35,518 nucleotides of DNA, taken from the IMG/VR virus record IMGVR_UViG_3300018083_000077, positions 1 through 35,518 of that record; one strand, written 5' to 3'. Below, piece after piece: positions 20,436 to 27,862 of this stretch; the stretch's first letter is position 1; the number at the start of each line of letters is the position of its first letter. A program made the translations under genes and the position numbers. Below the pieces are notes generated by a model, which was given only the letters and a program-made list of their open reading frames with translations, had not been told where the DNA came from and did not search any database. The DNA comes from a virus.

Positions 20436-20801
20436 ATGGCGAAGAAAAGACCACAAAATCACGTTCACAAATACATCCTGAAGGTGATGCAGCCGAGTGG
20501 CTACAAGGTGTATATGTGTGCGCTCGAAGATTGCAGCCACTACATCGAAGCCATGCTGGCTCAGGGCAAACAGTCCATTTGCTGGCGATGCGGTGAAGTG
20601 TGCTACGTTGCGCTCACGAGGACTGGCAGGGAGATCAAGCGGCCACACTGCCTGACCTGCGTCAAGGTCTACAACAAGAGGGACGTCGCGGGCAAGCCTG
20701 TGATTGACGTGAAAAAGATCGCGGAAATGTCATGGGACGATTTGCTCGGCGGCGACCAGAGATTCGTCCCCAACAGCAAGAAGAAAAAGGACGAGGACTG
20801 A
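20436..20801 (+). CDS. Basic zinc-ribbon protein (121 aa)
   Basis: KKRPQNHVHKYILKVMQPSG starts a domain with CALEDCSHY (30-38), CWRCGEVC (49-56) and HCLTC (71-75), so up to two zinc sites. The tail is very basic and then acidic (NSKKKKDED). I know this arrangement (HKY-Y-CxxxxC, CWRCG, KPHCxxC) as a recurring uncharacterised phage protein near recombination genes. GGAGGCGAACG precedes the ATG. Confidence 0.7.
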   Translation: MAKKRPQNHVHKYILKVMQPSGYKVYMCALEDCSHYIEAMLAQGKQSICWRCGEVCYVALTRTGREIKRPHCLTCVKVYNKRDVAGKPVIDVKKIAEMSWDDLLGGDQRFVPNSKKKKDED

Positions 20802-20802
20802 G

Positions 20803-20898
20803 ATGTTCCGAATCCCCGTCGTCTCGTGGCTCATTGAGCACATTCGGTGGGCCATCTCGGAGTGGAAGTATCAGCGTTGGCTGAGGAGGTATGAGTAG
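20803..20898 (+). CDS. 31-residue Trp-rich peptide
   Basis: MFRIPVVSWLIEHIRWAISE and eleven more residues: an amphipathic helix with five Trp that could lie on a membrane. GAGGAC is upstream; the stop overlaps the GTG of the next gene, whose Shine-Dalgarno (GAGGAGG) lies in its last codons. It may mainly serve translational coupling. Confidence 0.45.
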   Translation: MFRIPVVSWLIEHIRWAISEWKYQRWLRRYE

Positions 20899-21710
20899 TG
20901 CCGAACACGAAGGACATCGACCTAGGGCAGCGCATCATGGCGTTGTTCATGGGTTCGACCGGCGACGGCAAGTCCGTTGCTGCAGCGAGCTTCCCGAAGC
21001 CCATCAAGTTCTTCGACTTCGATGGTCGGATGAAGCCAATCAAGCTCTTCTATCCCAACGATGACATTAGCTACGTCACCGTCGGGCCGAAGGCTATCCC
21101 TGCGAAGGGCATCATCGACTTCCTTGAGTTCTGTCAGGAGTTCGAGAACCTGCAGGACAAGTGCCCCTGGGCCACCGTGGTGCTCGACAGCTTCACGAAC
21201 ATGTCGAACACCGCCATCACCTACCAACTTCGGGTGCGTGGTGGCTTCGACGACTTCAAGGGCAAGAAGACTTTGAGCGGCCTCCCCATTCCCGGCTTCG
21301 ACGAATACAACGGCGAGACGACGAGCCTGTCTCAGATTCTCGACGTGGCGAAGATTCTGCCCTGCAACATGATTGTGACCGCGCACCCCATCCAGAAGAT
21401 GATGGATGAAGGTGGCAAGACCAAGCGATACACGAGCATGGCGTCATACGGGAACAAGATCGCCAGCATCGCACCGTCATACTTTGACGAAATCTGGGCG
21501 TTCGAGCGTGACGGTGAGCAGCTTGACTCGAAGCGACTGGTCTGGACTGGTGGACGAGCCATGACCAAGACCGCGCTCCCTGTCCCCGGAGTCTTTGACA
21601 TTACCAACCGCCGTCTGTATCCTCTGGTCAAACAGGCTATCGAGGCACACGGCATCAAGCTCGCTGAGAAAGCAGCCTCAGCAGACACGGAGGTCGCACA
21701 ACCAGCATAA
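20898..21710 (+). CDS. Sak4-like RecA-fold ATPase (phage recombinase)
   Basis: 270 residues from a GTG with GAGGAGGT seven bases upstream. Walker A GSTGDGKS (19-26) and Walker B TVVLDS (93-98) define a short RecA-core ATPase without RecA's N- and C-terminal domains; length and motif spacing fit the Sak4-like single-strand annealing/recombinase family often annotated as phage nucleotide-binding protein. VTAHP (motif after the second catalytic region) and SYFDEIWAFE are also typical. It sits between exonuclease and SSB-like genes, a classical phage recombination set. Confidence 0.85.
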   Translation: MPNTKDIDLGQRIMALFMGSTGDGKSVAAASFPKPIKFFDFDGRMKPIKLFYPNDDISYVTVGPKAIPAKGIIDFLEFCQEFENLQDKCPWATVVLDSFTNMSNTAITYQLRVRGGFDDFKGKKTLSGLPIPGFDEYNGETTSLSQILDVAKILPCNMIVTAHPIQKMMDEGGKTKRYTSMASYGNKIASIAPSYFDEIWAFERDGEQLDSKRLVWTGGRAMTKTALPVPGVFDITNRRLYPLVKQAIEAHGIKLAEKAASADTEVAQPA

Positions 21711-21763
21711 GGCTGCGGTAACGGGTCAACAAGACGAAACCTCTAACTCGTAGGAGAAGAACA

Positions 21764-22204
21764 GTGGCTGAATCTCTTCGCATGACAATCACGCCAGCCG
21801 ACGTGAAGCGCAACAAGATTGTGCAGGGTGGCTGGTATCAGAGCAAGGTCGTCGACGTGTCCATCGAGAAGTCCAAGAAGGACCCCTCCTCGAACAACGT
21901 CGTCCTCGACGTGGAGGGCATGGAGGGTGCGTCGGAAGGTGCGCGCGCCACCACCTGGTTCCCGGAGAAGTATCCGGCGATGGCCCAGACGTTCGTGGAA
22001 GCGATCACCGGCGCCAAGCTGGACGAGAACTCCGGCGCTGACTTCGTGTTCGGTCCGAACCTCAAGGGCAAGATGGTTCTCGCCCTCTGGGAGCCGGGCG
22101 AATACAACGGCCGCAAGACGAACAACATCCGCGACTGGGCGCCGGTCACTGACCTCGCCGCTGCGGCTGCACAGGCGTCCAACGTGCCGGACGCCGAGTT
22201 CTAG
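21764..22204 (+). CDS. Single-stranded DNA-binding-like protein
   Basis: 146 residues from GTG 21764 (TAGGAGA eight bases upstream); an ATG at 21782 is a weaker option. Beta-rich domain (GGWYQSKVVDVSIEKSKKD, NNVVLDVEG, ATTWFPEKY, LKGKMVLALWEPGEYNG) of the kind seen in phage DUF669-like SSBs, and an acidic C-terminal tip (NVPDAEF) like the protein-interaction tail of SSBs. Immediate neighbour of the Sak4-like ATPase, which usually works with an SSB. Confidence 0.75.
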   Translation: MAESLRMTITPADVKRNKIVQGGWYQSKVVDVSIEKSKKDPSSNNVVLDVEGMEGASEGARATTWFPEKYPAMAQTFVEAITGAKLDENSGADFVFGPNLKGKMVLALWEPGEYNGRKTNNIRDWAPVTDLAAAAAQASNVPDAEF

Positions 22205-22212
22205 ACCTCTCA

Positions 22213-22241
22213 GACTCTCTTGGGTTCCCCTTGGGAGAGTC
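22213..22241 (+). other. Intergenic hairpin after the SSB-like gene
   Basis: GACTCTC/GAGAGTC (22213-22219/22235-22241) with a 15-base G/C/T-rich loop. No T-tract; possible processing or stability hairpin. Confidence 0.45.
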
Positions 22242-22306
22242 GGCGCGGTGTGGTCCCGAGCCGTGGGAGAAATCGGGGCATCTCTCTAACCTTTCAGGAG
22301 CGTGTG

Positions 22307-22489
22307 ATGAAGTATCTGATGAGCGGCGTGGACAACGATGAGGCGGAAGTGGACGAGCAGGACTTGGCTGAGGCGAACGCGGACCTCACCGACGACGACG
22401 AGGACGCCAGCGAGGAGGCCAGCGAGGAGACCCAGGAAGACGACCTCGACAGCCTCGACGAGCTGAACGACATCCCCGCCAAGCAGTAG
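22307..22489 (+). CDS. Extremely acidic small protein (60 aa)
   Basis: ATG 22307 with AGGAG six bases upstream. Of 60 residues 25 are Asp or Glu and only two are Lys, with no Arg (for example DLTDDDEDASEEASEETQED). Such proteins may mimic DNA and block nucleases, restriction enzymes or DNA-binding proteins; alternatively it is a disordered partner of the SSB system. It is followed by a terminator, so it ends the recombination operon. Confidence 0.7.
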   Translation: MKYLMSGVDNDEAEVDEQDLAEANADLTDDDEDASEEASEETQEDDLDSLDELNDIPAKQ

Positions 22490-22509
22490 GGCGAGGGCAC
22501 GAGGGGACG

Positions 22510-22542
22510 GGGGGTAGCCTTGACCGGGGCTATCCCCTTTTT
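22510..22542 (+). terminator. Intrinsic terminator after the recombination operon
   Basis: GGGGGTAGCC/GGCTATCCCC (22510-22519/22528-22537), 10-bp stem with one G-T pair, 8-base loop, then five T. Confidence 0.88.
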
Positions 22543-22608
22543 CCATTGGAGGTGATGAAACAAGATAAAGTGTGGGTGTAGATTAATCCGAGCATAGGAG
22601 AGATAGAC

Positions 22609-23265
22609 ATGAGACTCGCGCGCATTGGAGTTGCCCTTGTGGCAGCTCTGCTCCTCAGCACCGTGGCCCGCGCTGACCAGATTGTCGGCTTCGGGCAGCT
22701 TGGCTCTCTCAACACGTTCACCTCGACGAACAACGGGGATGGGACGACTTCGCTCGACGTCTTCACCGGCGTTTCGATCACGAACATCATCTCGGGCGCG
22801 ACGGACCCGAATGCGTTGTTCTTTTTCGAGGCCGAGAGCGTCGGTGCGGCCAACGTGGGGCTGCTTATCTCACAGGAGTTTGAAGGGACATTCAACCTCA
22901 CGAACTTCGACGGGAGTATCAGCTACTTGTCTGGTGTCTTCGGTGGCGCACTGACGCTCGGAGGGGATGGTGGAACAAGCGCACTGTTCACTGCCAACAC
23001 CTCACCGTTTGGTCCTTTGACGTTCGCAACGGACCTGCCGGTAATCCTCGGTGACCCGCTGGCCTTCAGCTTGTCACTGTCCAACGTCGCACCGCCACTG
23101 AGTGTGGTAGGCGGCAGTTTGGGGACGTTCTCCGCGAGCTTCACCGGCACTGCGTCGGCGGATACTCCGGACGTTCCCGTTCCCGAACCGGCGACTTTGA
23201 CGATGCTCGGGATGGGCCTCGTCGGGTTGGCTGGTGCAGCACGTCGGCGTCTGTTCCGTAGTTAG
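22609..23265 (+). CDS. PEP-CTERM exported protein
   Basis: 218 residues. Sec signal peptide (RLARIGVALVAALLLSTVARA, cleavage likely after residue 22). A Gly/Ser/Thr/Phe-rich beta-type middle contains almost no Lys, Arg or Cys. The C-terminus (188-218) is a complete PEP-CTERM signal: VPVPEPATL, a hydrophobic helix (TMLGMGLVGLAGAA) and the basic end RRRLFRS. In bacteria with exosortase this tail anchors and processes proteins for surface or exopolysaccharide association. The gene stands alone between a terminator and a 3' hairpin, like a moron. No convincing promoter was found in the 66-base leader; GGAGAG lies before the ATG. Confidence 0.88.
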   Translation: MRLARIGVALVAALLLSTVARADQIVGFGQLGSLNTFTSTNNGDGTTSLDVFTGVSITNIISGATDPNALFFFEAESVGAANVGLLISQEFEGTFNLTNFDGSISYLSGVFGGALTLGGDGGTSALFTANTSPFGPLTFATDLPVILGDPLAFSLSLSNVAPPLSVVGGSLGTFSASFTGTASADTPDVPVPEPATLTMLGMGLVGLAGAARRRLFRS

Positions 23266-23273
23266 TCGAGGGT

Positions 23274-23306
23274 TGGGGCCGGGAGACATAACGAATCCTG
23301 GCCCCA
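23274..23306 (+). terminator. Hairpin after the PEP-CTERM gene
   Basis: TGGGGCC/GGCCCCA (23274-23280/23300-23306), 7-bp stem with a 19-base loop, then TCACTTT. Weak T-tract; possible terminator just before the next gene's ribosome binding site (GGAGAG). Confidence 0.5.
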
Positions 23307-23322
23307 TCACTTTGGAGAGAAC

Positions 23323-24618
23323 ATGCAGATACCTGTAGAGCGTATTACGAACAACATCTCAGTGTCGTGGGAAAGCGACAAGGAACGTGACGAGTTCCTC
23401 GAATCGCTCCGTGAGCAGGGCCAGCTCCACGCCATTATTGTTCGTCCGCTGAACAATATCTTGGATGGCTACGAGGTGGTCACCGGGGCCAAGAGATACG
23501 AAGCAGCCAAGCTACTCGGCTGGACCGAGATGGACGCTGAGGTCAAGGAACCGAACGACGTCGACGCCAAGATTATGAGGGTTCACGAAAACCTCCACAG
23601 ACATAATCTTCCCTGGTATGAAGCTGTCGTGCTAGTTCAGCAGTTGCACGAGCTTCGTCAGCAGCAGCATGGCAAGAAGGAAGGCGTCGGACGTCCGAAG
23701 AAGGATGAGAAGGTGTGGGGCGTTCGAGAAACGGCTTCGGAGCTGAGCCTCTCCATCGGCGGGGTCAGCGAGGACTTGAGCCTTGCTCGGGCGGTGCAAT
23801 ACGACCCATCCCTCAAGAACATCAAGGACCGCAAGACAGCTATCAAGCTCGTCCGTTCCGCGGCGCGTCGGATGCAGAACGAGACGATGGCAGCGATGAC
23901 GGACATCGAAGTTGGCTTCAACGAGGTTTACCTCGGGGACAGCGCGGAGGTCCTGAGCCACTTCCCCGATGAGACATTCGATGTCTGCATCACCGACCCA
24001 CCGTGGTTGAACTTCTTCGACCCCAGCTTGACGGTGGACAAGCGAACCCTTCCAGTCTTCGAGCAGCTGTGGCGGGTTCTCAAGAGCGACGCTTTCCTGT
24101 TTGTAATCGTTTCGGTGGACGACTTCGTCTACTATGGTGGTTACGACTACCTCAACGATTCCGGCCAGAAAGTCCACCGGCTCGGCGCGCTGGAGAAGCT
24201 CGGATTCAAGATTGCCAAGACACCTGTCTTCTGGCAGAAGCAGAACAGCCTCTCTCGACGCGGCGTCAAAACCTGGGAGTATGACCGTGACTTCGAGTTC
24301 GTTCTGGTTGCGGCGAAGGGTTCTCCAGTTCTTGCTCGGACTGGTAACATCTCGGCTTTCAAACCTTTCCCGCAGGTGCCCCCCGCGCACCTCATCCACC
24401 CCAACGAGAAGCCCATCGGACTCATCACCGACCTTCTCGAAGATTGCTGCTTCAAAGGAAGCATTGTCGTCGACCCATTCGGAGGTAGTGGTGTCACTGC
24501 TGCTGCCTGTGCGCTATCCGAAAGACGTTATGTGGCTATCGAGCGAGACAAACAATTCTACGACGGAATCGTAGGACGGCTCGCCAAGATCAAGGAAGCG
24601 AAGGAGAAGGTGTCGTGA
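23323..24618 (+). CDS. ParB-like domain fused to a DNA methyltransferase
   Basis: 431 residues. The N-terminal ParB/Sulfiredoxin-type domain has GYEVVTGAKRYEAAKLLGW (49-67, the GxxRxxA box) and HENLHRHNLPWYEAV (88-102, the ENxxR box). A linker with a possible helix-turn-helix (VRETASELSLSIGGVSEDLSLAR, 134-156) follows. The methyltransferase half carries ITDPPW (223-228, motif IV) before HPNEKP (359-364) and VDPFGGSG (383-390, motif I): the beta-class order of N4-cytosine/N6-adenine enzymes. No restriction partner is present, so it is an orphan methylase that may mark phage DNA. The HTH and ParB box may guide it to specific sites. Confidence 0.88.
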   Translation: MQIPVERITNNISVSWESDKERDEFLESLREQGQLHAIIVRPLNNILDGYEVVTGAKRYEAAKLLGWTEMDAEVKEPNDVDAKIMRVHENLHRHNLPWYEAVVLVQQLHELRQQQHGKKEGVGRPKKDEKVWGVRETASELSLSIGGVSEDLSLARAVQYDPSLKNIKDRKTAIKLVRSAARRMQNETMAAMTDIEVGFNEVYLGDSAEVLSHFPDETFDVCITDPPWLNFFDPSLTVDKRTLPVFEQLWRVLKSDAFLFVIVSVDDFVYYGGYDYLNDSGQKVHRLGALEKLGFKIAKTPVFWQKQNSLSRRGVKTWEYDRDFEFVLVAAKGSPVLARTGNISAFKPFPQVPPAHLIHPNEKPIGLITDLLEDCCFKGSIVVDPFGGSGVTAAACALSERRYVAIERDKQFYDGIVGRLAKIKEAKEKVS

Positions 24619-25343
24619 CGCTGAAAGATGAACTTCAACGACAGTGGGACCGTCAAGGCGGGCCACAACAGGGAGGACAGCCCAAAATGAAGGTATACGT
24701 TGCCGGGTCATACCAGTTCCGCCAAGACATCGACCGTCTGGTGGACAAGATTCAACAGAAGGTTCCCTTCGAGTGCACGAGCACTTGGATTCGTCAGGGC
24801 GAAGAAGATGACTTGCTGAAAGAGAAGGGGCATCAGCACTTCATCGACCTCGACAGGCAGGATATCGCGCGCGCCGACGTGTTCCTGCTCATCAACACCT
24901 ACCAACTGTCCAAGCACTCGACAGGGAAATGGGTTGAGCTCGGCATGGCGATGGAGCTGGGACTTCAGATTGTCATCTGGGGCACCCTGCAGGATTCGCT
25001 GTTCATTCACGGGACCGACACCATCGTCGTCGATGGTTCTGATGAGGAAGCTCTCATCGCGGCCCTCGACATCATCCACAAAGTCACAAGGAAAGCGGAA
25101 CAGGACGTTTACGATGCGTATCGAACAGTCGGCGGAGCACAGAGTGGAGTCGTTGGAATCGGAACTACGCCAGGCCTCCCTGAAGATAGAGGTGAAGACC
25201 GCGGTCTTGGAGTTCGCCACCGAGAAGGCAGCGCACTACATGACCTTGACCGAGCGTTTGCGAGTCGAACTCAGGGACTTGGCGCAGGTCAAATCCGAGC
25301 TGGAGAGGCGACTCCGCCTCATGGACCGTCAGTAGTCAAATGA
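24615..25343 (+). CDS. Nucleoside 2-deoxyribosyltransferase-like protein, tail overprinted
   Basis: GTG 24615 overlaps the previous stop (GTGA); an ATG at 24687 would give a protein starting MKVYVAGSYQF. Residues 25-160 form a Rossmann-like deoxyribosyltransferase fold: KVYVAGSYQ, RQDIARADVFLLI, then STGKWVELGMAMELGLQIVIWG with a conserved Glu (E108). Family members exchange or cleave nucleoside bases, or sense nucleotides. After about residue 165 the translation (GGAQSGVVGIGTTPGLPEDRG and onward) no longer looks like a fold, and these bases encode another protein in a different frame (25114-25335). The stop forms ATGA with the polymerase start. Confidence 0.75.
   Translation: MTLKDELQRQWDRQGGPQQGGQPKMKVYVAGSYQFRQDIDRLVDKIQQKVPFECTSTWIRQGEEDDLLKEKGHQHFIDLDRQDIARADVFLLINTYQLSKHSTGKWVELGMAMELGLQIVIWGTLQDSLFIHGTDTIVVDGSDEEALIAALDIIHKVTRKAEQDVYDAYRTVGGAQSGVVGIGTTPGLPEDRGEDRGLGVRHREGSALHDLDRAFASRTQGLGAGQIRAGEATPPHGPSVVK
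25114..25335 (+). CDS. Coiled-coil protein in an overlapping frame (73 aa)
   Basis: ATG 25114 with AGGA upstream. MRIEQSAEHRVESLESELRQ, then EVKTAVLEFATEKAAHYMTL and RLRVELRDLAQVKSELERRL: long amphipathic helices with heptads of Leu/Val. It lies fully inside the C-terminal part of the 24615 frame and ends four bases before the polymerase ATG. Its coding character is better than that of the enclosing frame here. Confidence 0.65.
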   Translation: MRIEQSAEHRVESLESELRQASLKIEVKTAVLEFATEKAAHYMTLTERLRVELRDLAQVKSELERRLRLMDRQ

Positions 25344-27862
25344 GTAACTACGTCCCAGGCGAGGGGCGTGGTGAAAATGGACTCGTGCTTGTCGGTGAGG
25401 CTCCGGGAGCGCACGAAGACAGAATAGGTCGGCCCTTCGTAGGACCATCCGGCGACCTATTGGACGAGTTCCTCGCGGAGGCTGGTATTCATCGTTCGGA
25501 AGTCTACATCACGAACGTCGTGAAATACCAGCCTCCGATGAACGACATCAAGAAGATAGGCATGATGGGCCTCGACCTTGACCAATGCATCAAGGAGCTA
25601 TGGGTCGAGATAGAGGCTATCAAGCCTAACTGCATTCTCGCATTAGGCAACACAGCGCTGAAGGCGGTTGCAGGCAAGGACGGAATACAGAAGTGGCGTG
25701 GTTCTGTAATCCTCGGTAAGGACGCTAAGACCAAGGTCATCGGCACCATCCATCCCGCGGCTCTCCTGCACGGAGAAGGCGAAGGGTCGGGCGGAGCTAT
25801 GAACTTTTCTGCCCGCGTCTACATCCAGCACGATTTCAAGCGGGCCGTATCGCACAGTAGGTATCCTGATTACCGGCCCCCGAGGCGACGACTGGAGATC
25901 ATCCGGTCAGCCGTCGCTCTGGCTAGATTCTTCGAGTTCTACCGAGGACACTCTACCCTCTCGGTCGACATCGAGGTAATCAGGGCGATACCTGTCTGTA
26001 TTGGTCTATCGTTCCACCCGAACCATGGCATCTCTGTTCCGCTGCTGGACGTGTTCTCTCTGCAGAATAAGACAGGTATCGTCCAGCATGAACTAGCACA
26101 GATGTGGCGCATCCTGCTGGGTGCTCTGGCACGGAAGGACTTGAAGATCATAGGCCAGAACTTCAAGTTCGACCACGACAAGCTAGAACGGCCTTGCGGA
26201 TTCGTTATCGGTAACGTGCGCGCTGACCTGATGCTCATGATGCATACCCTGTATCCTGAGCTTCCGAAAGCACTGGGGTTCAGCACGTCCATCTACACCG
26301 AAGAACCATACTACAAGGACGAGGGTAAGGACTTTAACTTCGCCAAGCAGAAGATTGATGACCTTCTTATCTACAATGCGCGAGATGCTGCGGTTACTTT
26401 GGAGGCAGCGAAAGCCTGTCTTGCGGAAGCGCGCACTGTCGAAGTCCCCGGATTTCCGGACTGGTTCAACAACTTCTACTTTGGTTTTGTTAATCGTCTA
26501 CATCATTTCTACAAGGACATGGAGAGAGTCGGTCTTCCAATCAATAAAGAGAAGCGAGCGACTCTCGTCAAGGAATACCAGGGAAAGGTCGATGCTGCAG
26601 AGAAGCGGATGGAGGAGCTTGCCGGATTCAAGCTCAACGTCAACAGTCCAAAGCAAGTCGCTATCTTCCTCTATAAGGAGCTACGATTCCCTGAACGAGG
26701 GGAATGGATGATCGGTAAGAATGGCAACAGATACTTTAAGTATGCCACGGATGAGGAAACGATTATCGCCCTTGCAGCGAATCACGCCAAGAAGGACGTT
26801 AGGAAACGTTCATCCTGCGAACAAATCCTGTATACCCGTCGACTCAAGAAGGCCCTTGGGACCTACTTCCTGGCTGTGCCAGACTTCGACGGACGCATGA
26901 GAACGTCGGTCCGCATTGCAGGTGCAGAGACAGGCCGCACCAGCAACTCCCTCCTGAAGTCTCCCGTTAGACCCACCATCAGTGTCAAGATAGGCAAGAA
27001 GACCAAGAAGAAGTCTATCGGGCTAGCCTTCCAGACGTTAACGAAGTATGGAGACGGAGCCGAAGTCCGTGAAATCTTTGAAGCAAACGAAGACGAAGAG
27101 TTCATCGAAATCGACCAGTCTCAAGCCGAAGCGAGAGTTGTTGCTCTCCTTGGACGAGACGTCGAGACTCTTAACATGTTTGGCCGAGTGGATATTCACA
27201 AGCTTACGGCATCGTGGATATTCGGCATCCCGCCTGACAAAATTAGCAAGGAGCTACGGTTTATCGGCAAAACTACGCGCCACGCTGGCAACTATGGCAT
27301 GCGCAAGCGGAGGCTCATGTTCCTTGTCAACACGGATGCGAAGCGGTATGGCATTGACATTGAGATTTCAGAGTGGCGTGCCGGTGAAATACTCGACGCG
27401 TTCCACCAGCACAACCCGAGCATCCGGGACGTCTTCCACGTCGAAGTCGAGCAGGCGCTCCTCAACAACATGATGACCCTCGTCAATCCATTCGGGCGGC
27501 GTCGACAGTTTCTGTCCAGATGGAATGACGAACTTCTCAGGGAAGGATTCGCCCAGATACCACAGTCCACCGTCGCTGACCAGACCAAGAAGGCGGGATT
27601 GGAGATTGTCGATACGTTACCAGAGGCGAAGAAGTGGATCTGTTTGGAGGCACACGATGCTTTGGTAGCTATCGTCCCCAAAGTCCGACGTCACGACTAT
27701 CTGAAGGTAGCCATTCCGGCCTTTGAGCGGGCTATCGATTTCACTTTCTGCACCCTCTCGCGTGACAAGCTCGTGATTCCATGCGAGGTAAAGGTAGGCC
27801 AAAACTATGGACAGCTAAAGGAACTAGACACCGGAGGATACCGTGTTAAGTCCGTGGCTTGA
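25340..27862 (+). CDS. Uracil-DNA glycosylase domain fused to family A DNA polymerase
   Basis: 840 residues. Residues 1-165 are a UDG-superfamily domain: GEAPGAHEDRIGRPFVGPSG (19-38), TNVVKYQPP (58-66) and HPAAL (138-142), like family 4/5 or SPO1-type polymerases. The 3'-5' exonuclease follows: VDIE (D210, E212), GQNFKFDHD (D278), YNARD (D349). The polymerase has motif A IDQSQAEARV (D592), motif B R640, K644, H648, Y652-G653, and motif C AHDALV (H772, D773). Two departures from the norm: the position equivalent to E. coli Phe762 is His648, and the residue after the catalytic Asp of motif C is Ala instead of Glu. It is the replicative polymerase of the phage. The UDG part may read uracil or remove it. 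Confidence 0.93.
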   Translation: MSNYVPGEGRGENGLVLVGEAPGAHEDRIGRPFVGPSGDLLDEFLAEAGIHRSEVYITNVVKYQPPMNDIKKIGMMGLDLDQCIKELWVEIEAIKPNCILALGNTALKAVAGKDGIQKWRGSVILGKDAKTKVIGTIHPAALLHGEGEGSGGAMNFSARVYIQHDFKRAVSHSRYPDYRPPRRRLEIIRSAVALARFFEFYRGHSTLSVDIEVIRAIPVCIGLSFHPNHGISVPLLDVFSLQNKTGIVQHELAQMWRILLGALARKDLKIIGQNFKFDHDKLERPCGFVIGNVRADLMLMMHTLYPELPKALGFSTSIYTEEPYYKDEGKDFNFAKQKIDDLLIYNARDAAVTLEAAKACLAEARTVEVPGFPDWFNNFYFGFVNRLHHFYKDMERVGLPINKEKRATLVKEYQGKVDAAEKRMEELAGFKLNVNSPKQVAIFLYKELRFPERGEWMIGKNGNRYFKYATDEETIIALAANHAKKDVRKRSSCEQILYTRRLKKALGTYFLAVPDFDGRMRTSVRIAGAETGRTSNSLLKSPVRPTISVKIGKKTKKKSIGLAFQTLTKYGDGAEVREIFEANEDEEFIEIDQSQAEARVVALLGRDVETLNMFGRVDIHKLTASWIFGIPPDKISKELRFIGKTTRHAGNYGMRKRRLMFLVNTDAKRYGIDIEISEWRAGEILDAFHQHNPSIRDVFHVEVEQALLNNMMTLVNPFGRRRQFLSRWNDELLREGFAQIPQSTVADQTKKAGLEIVDTLPEAKKWICLEAHDALVAIVPKVRRHDYLKVAIPAFERAIDFTFCTLSRDKLVIPCEVKVGQNYGQLKELDTGGYRVKSVA

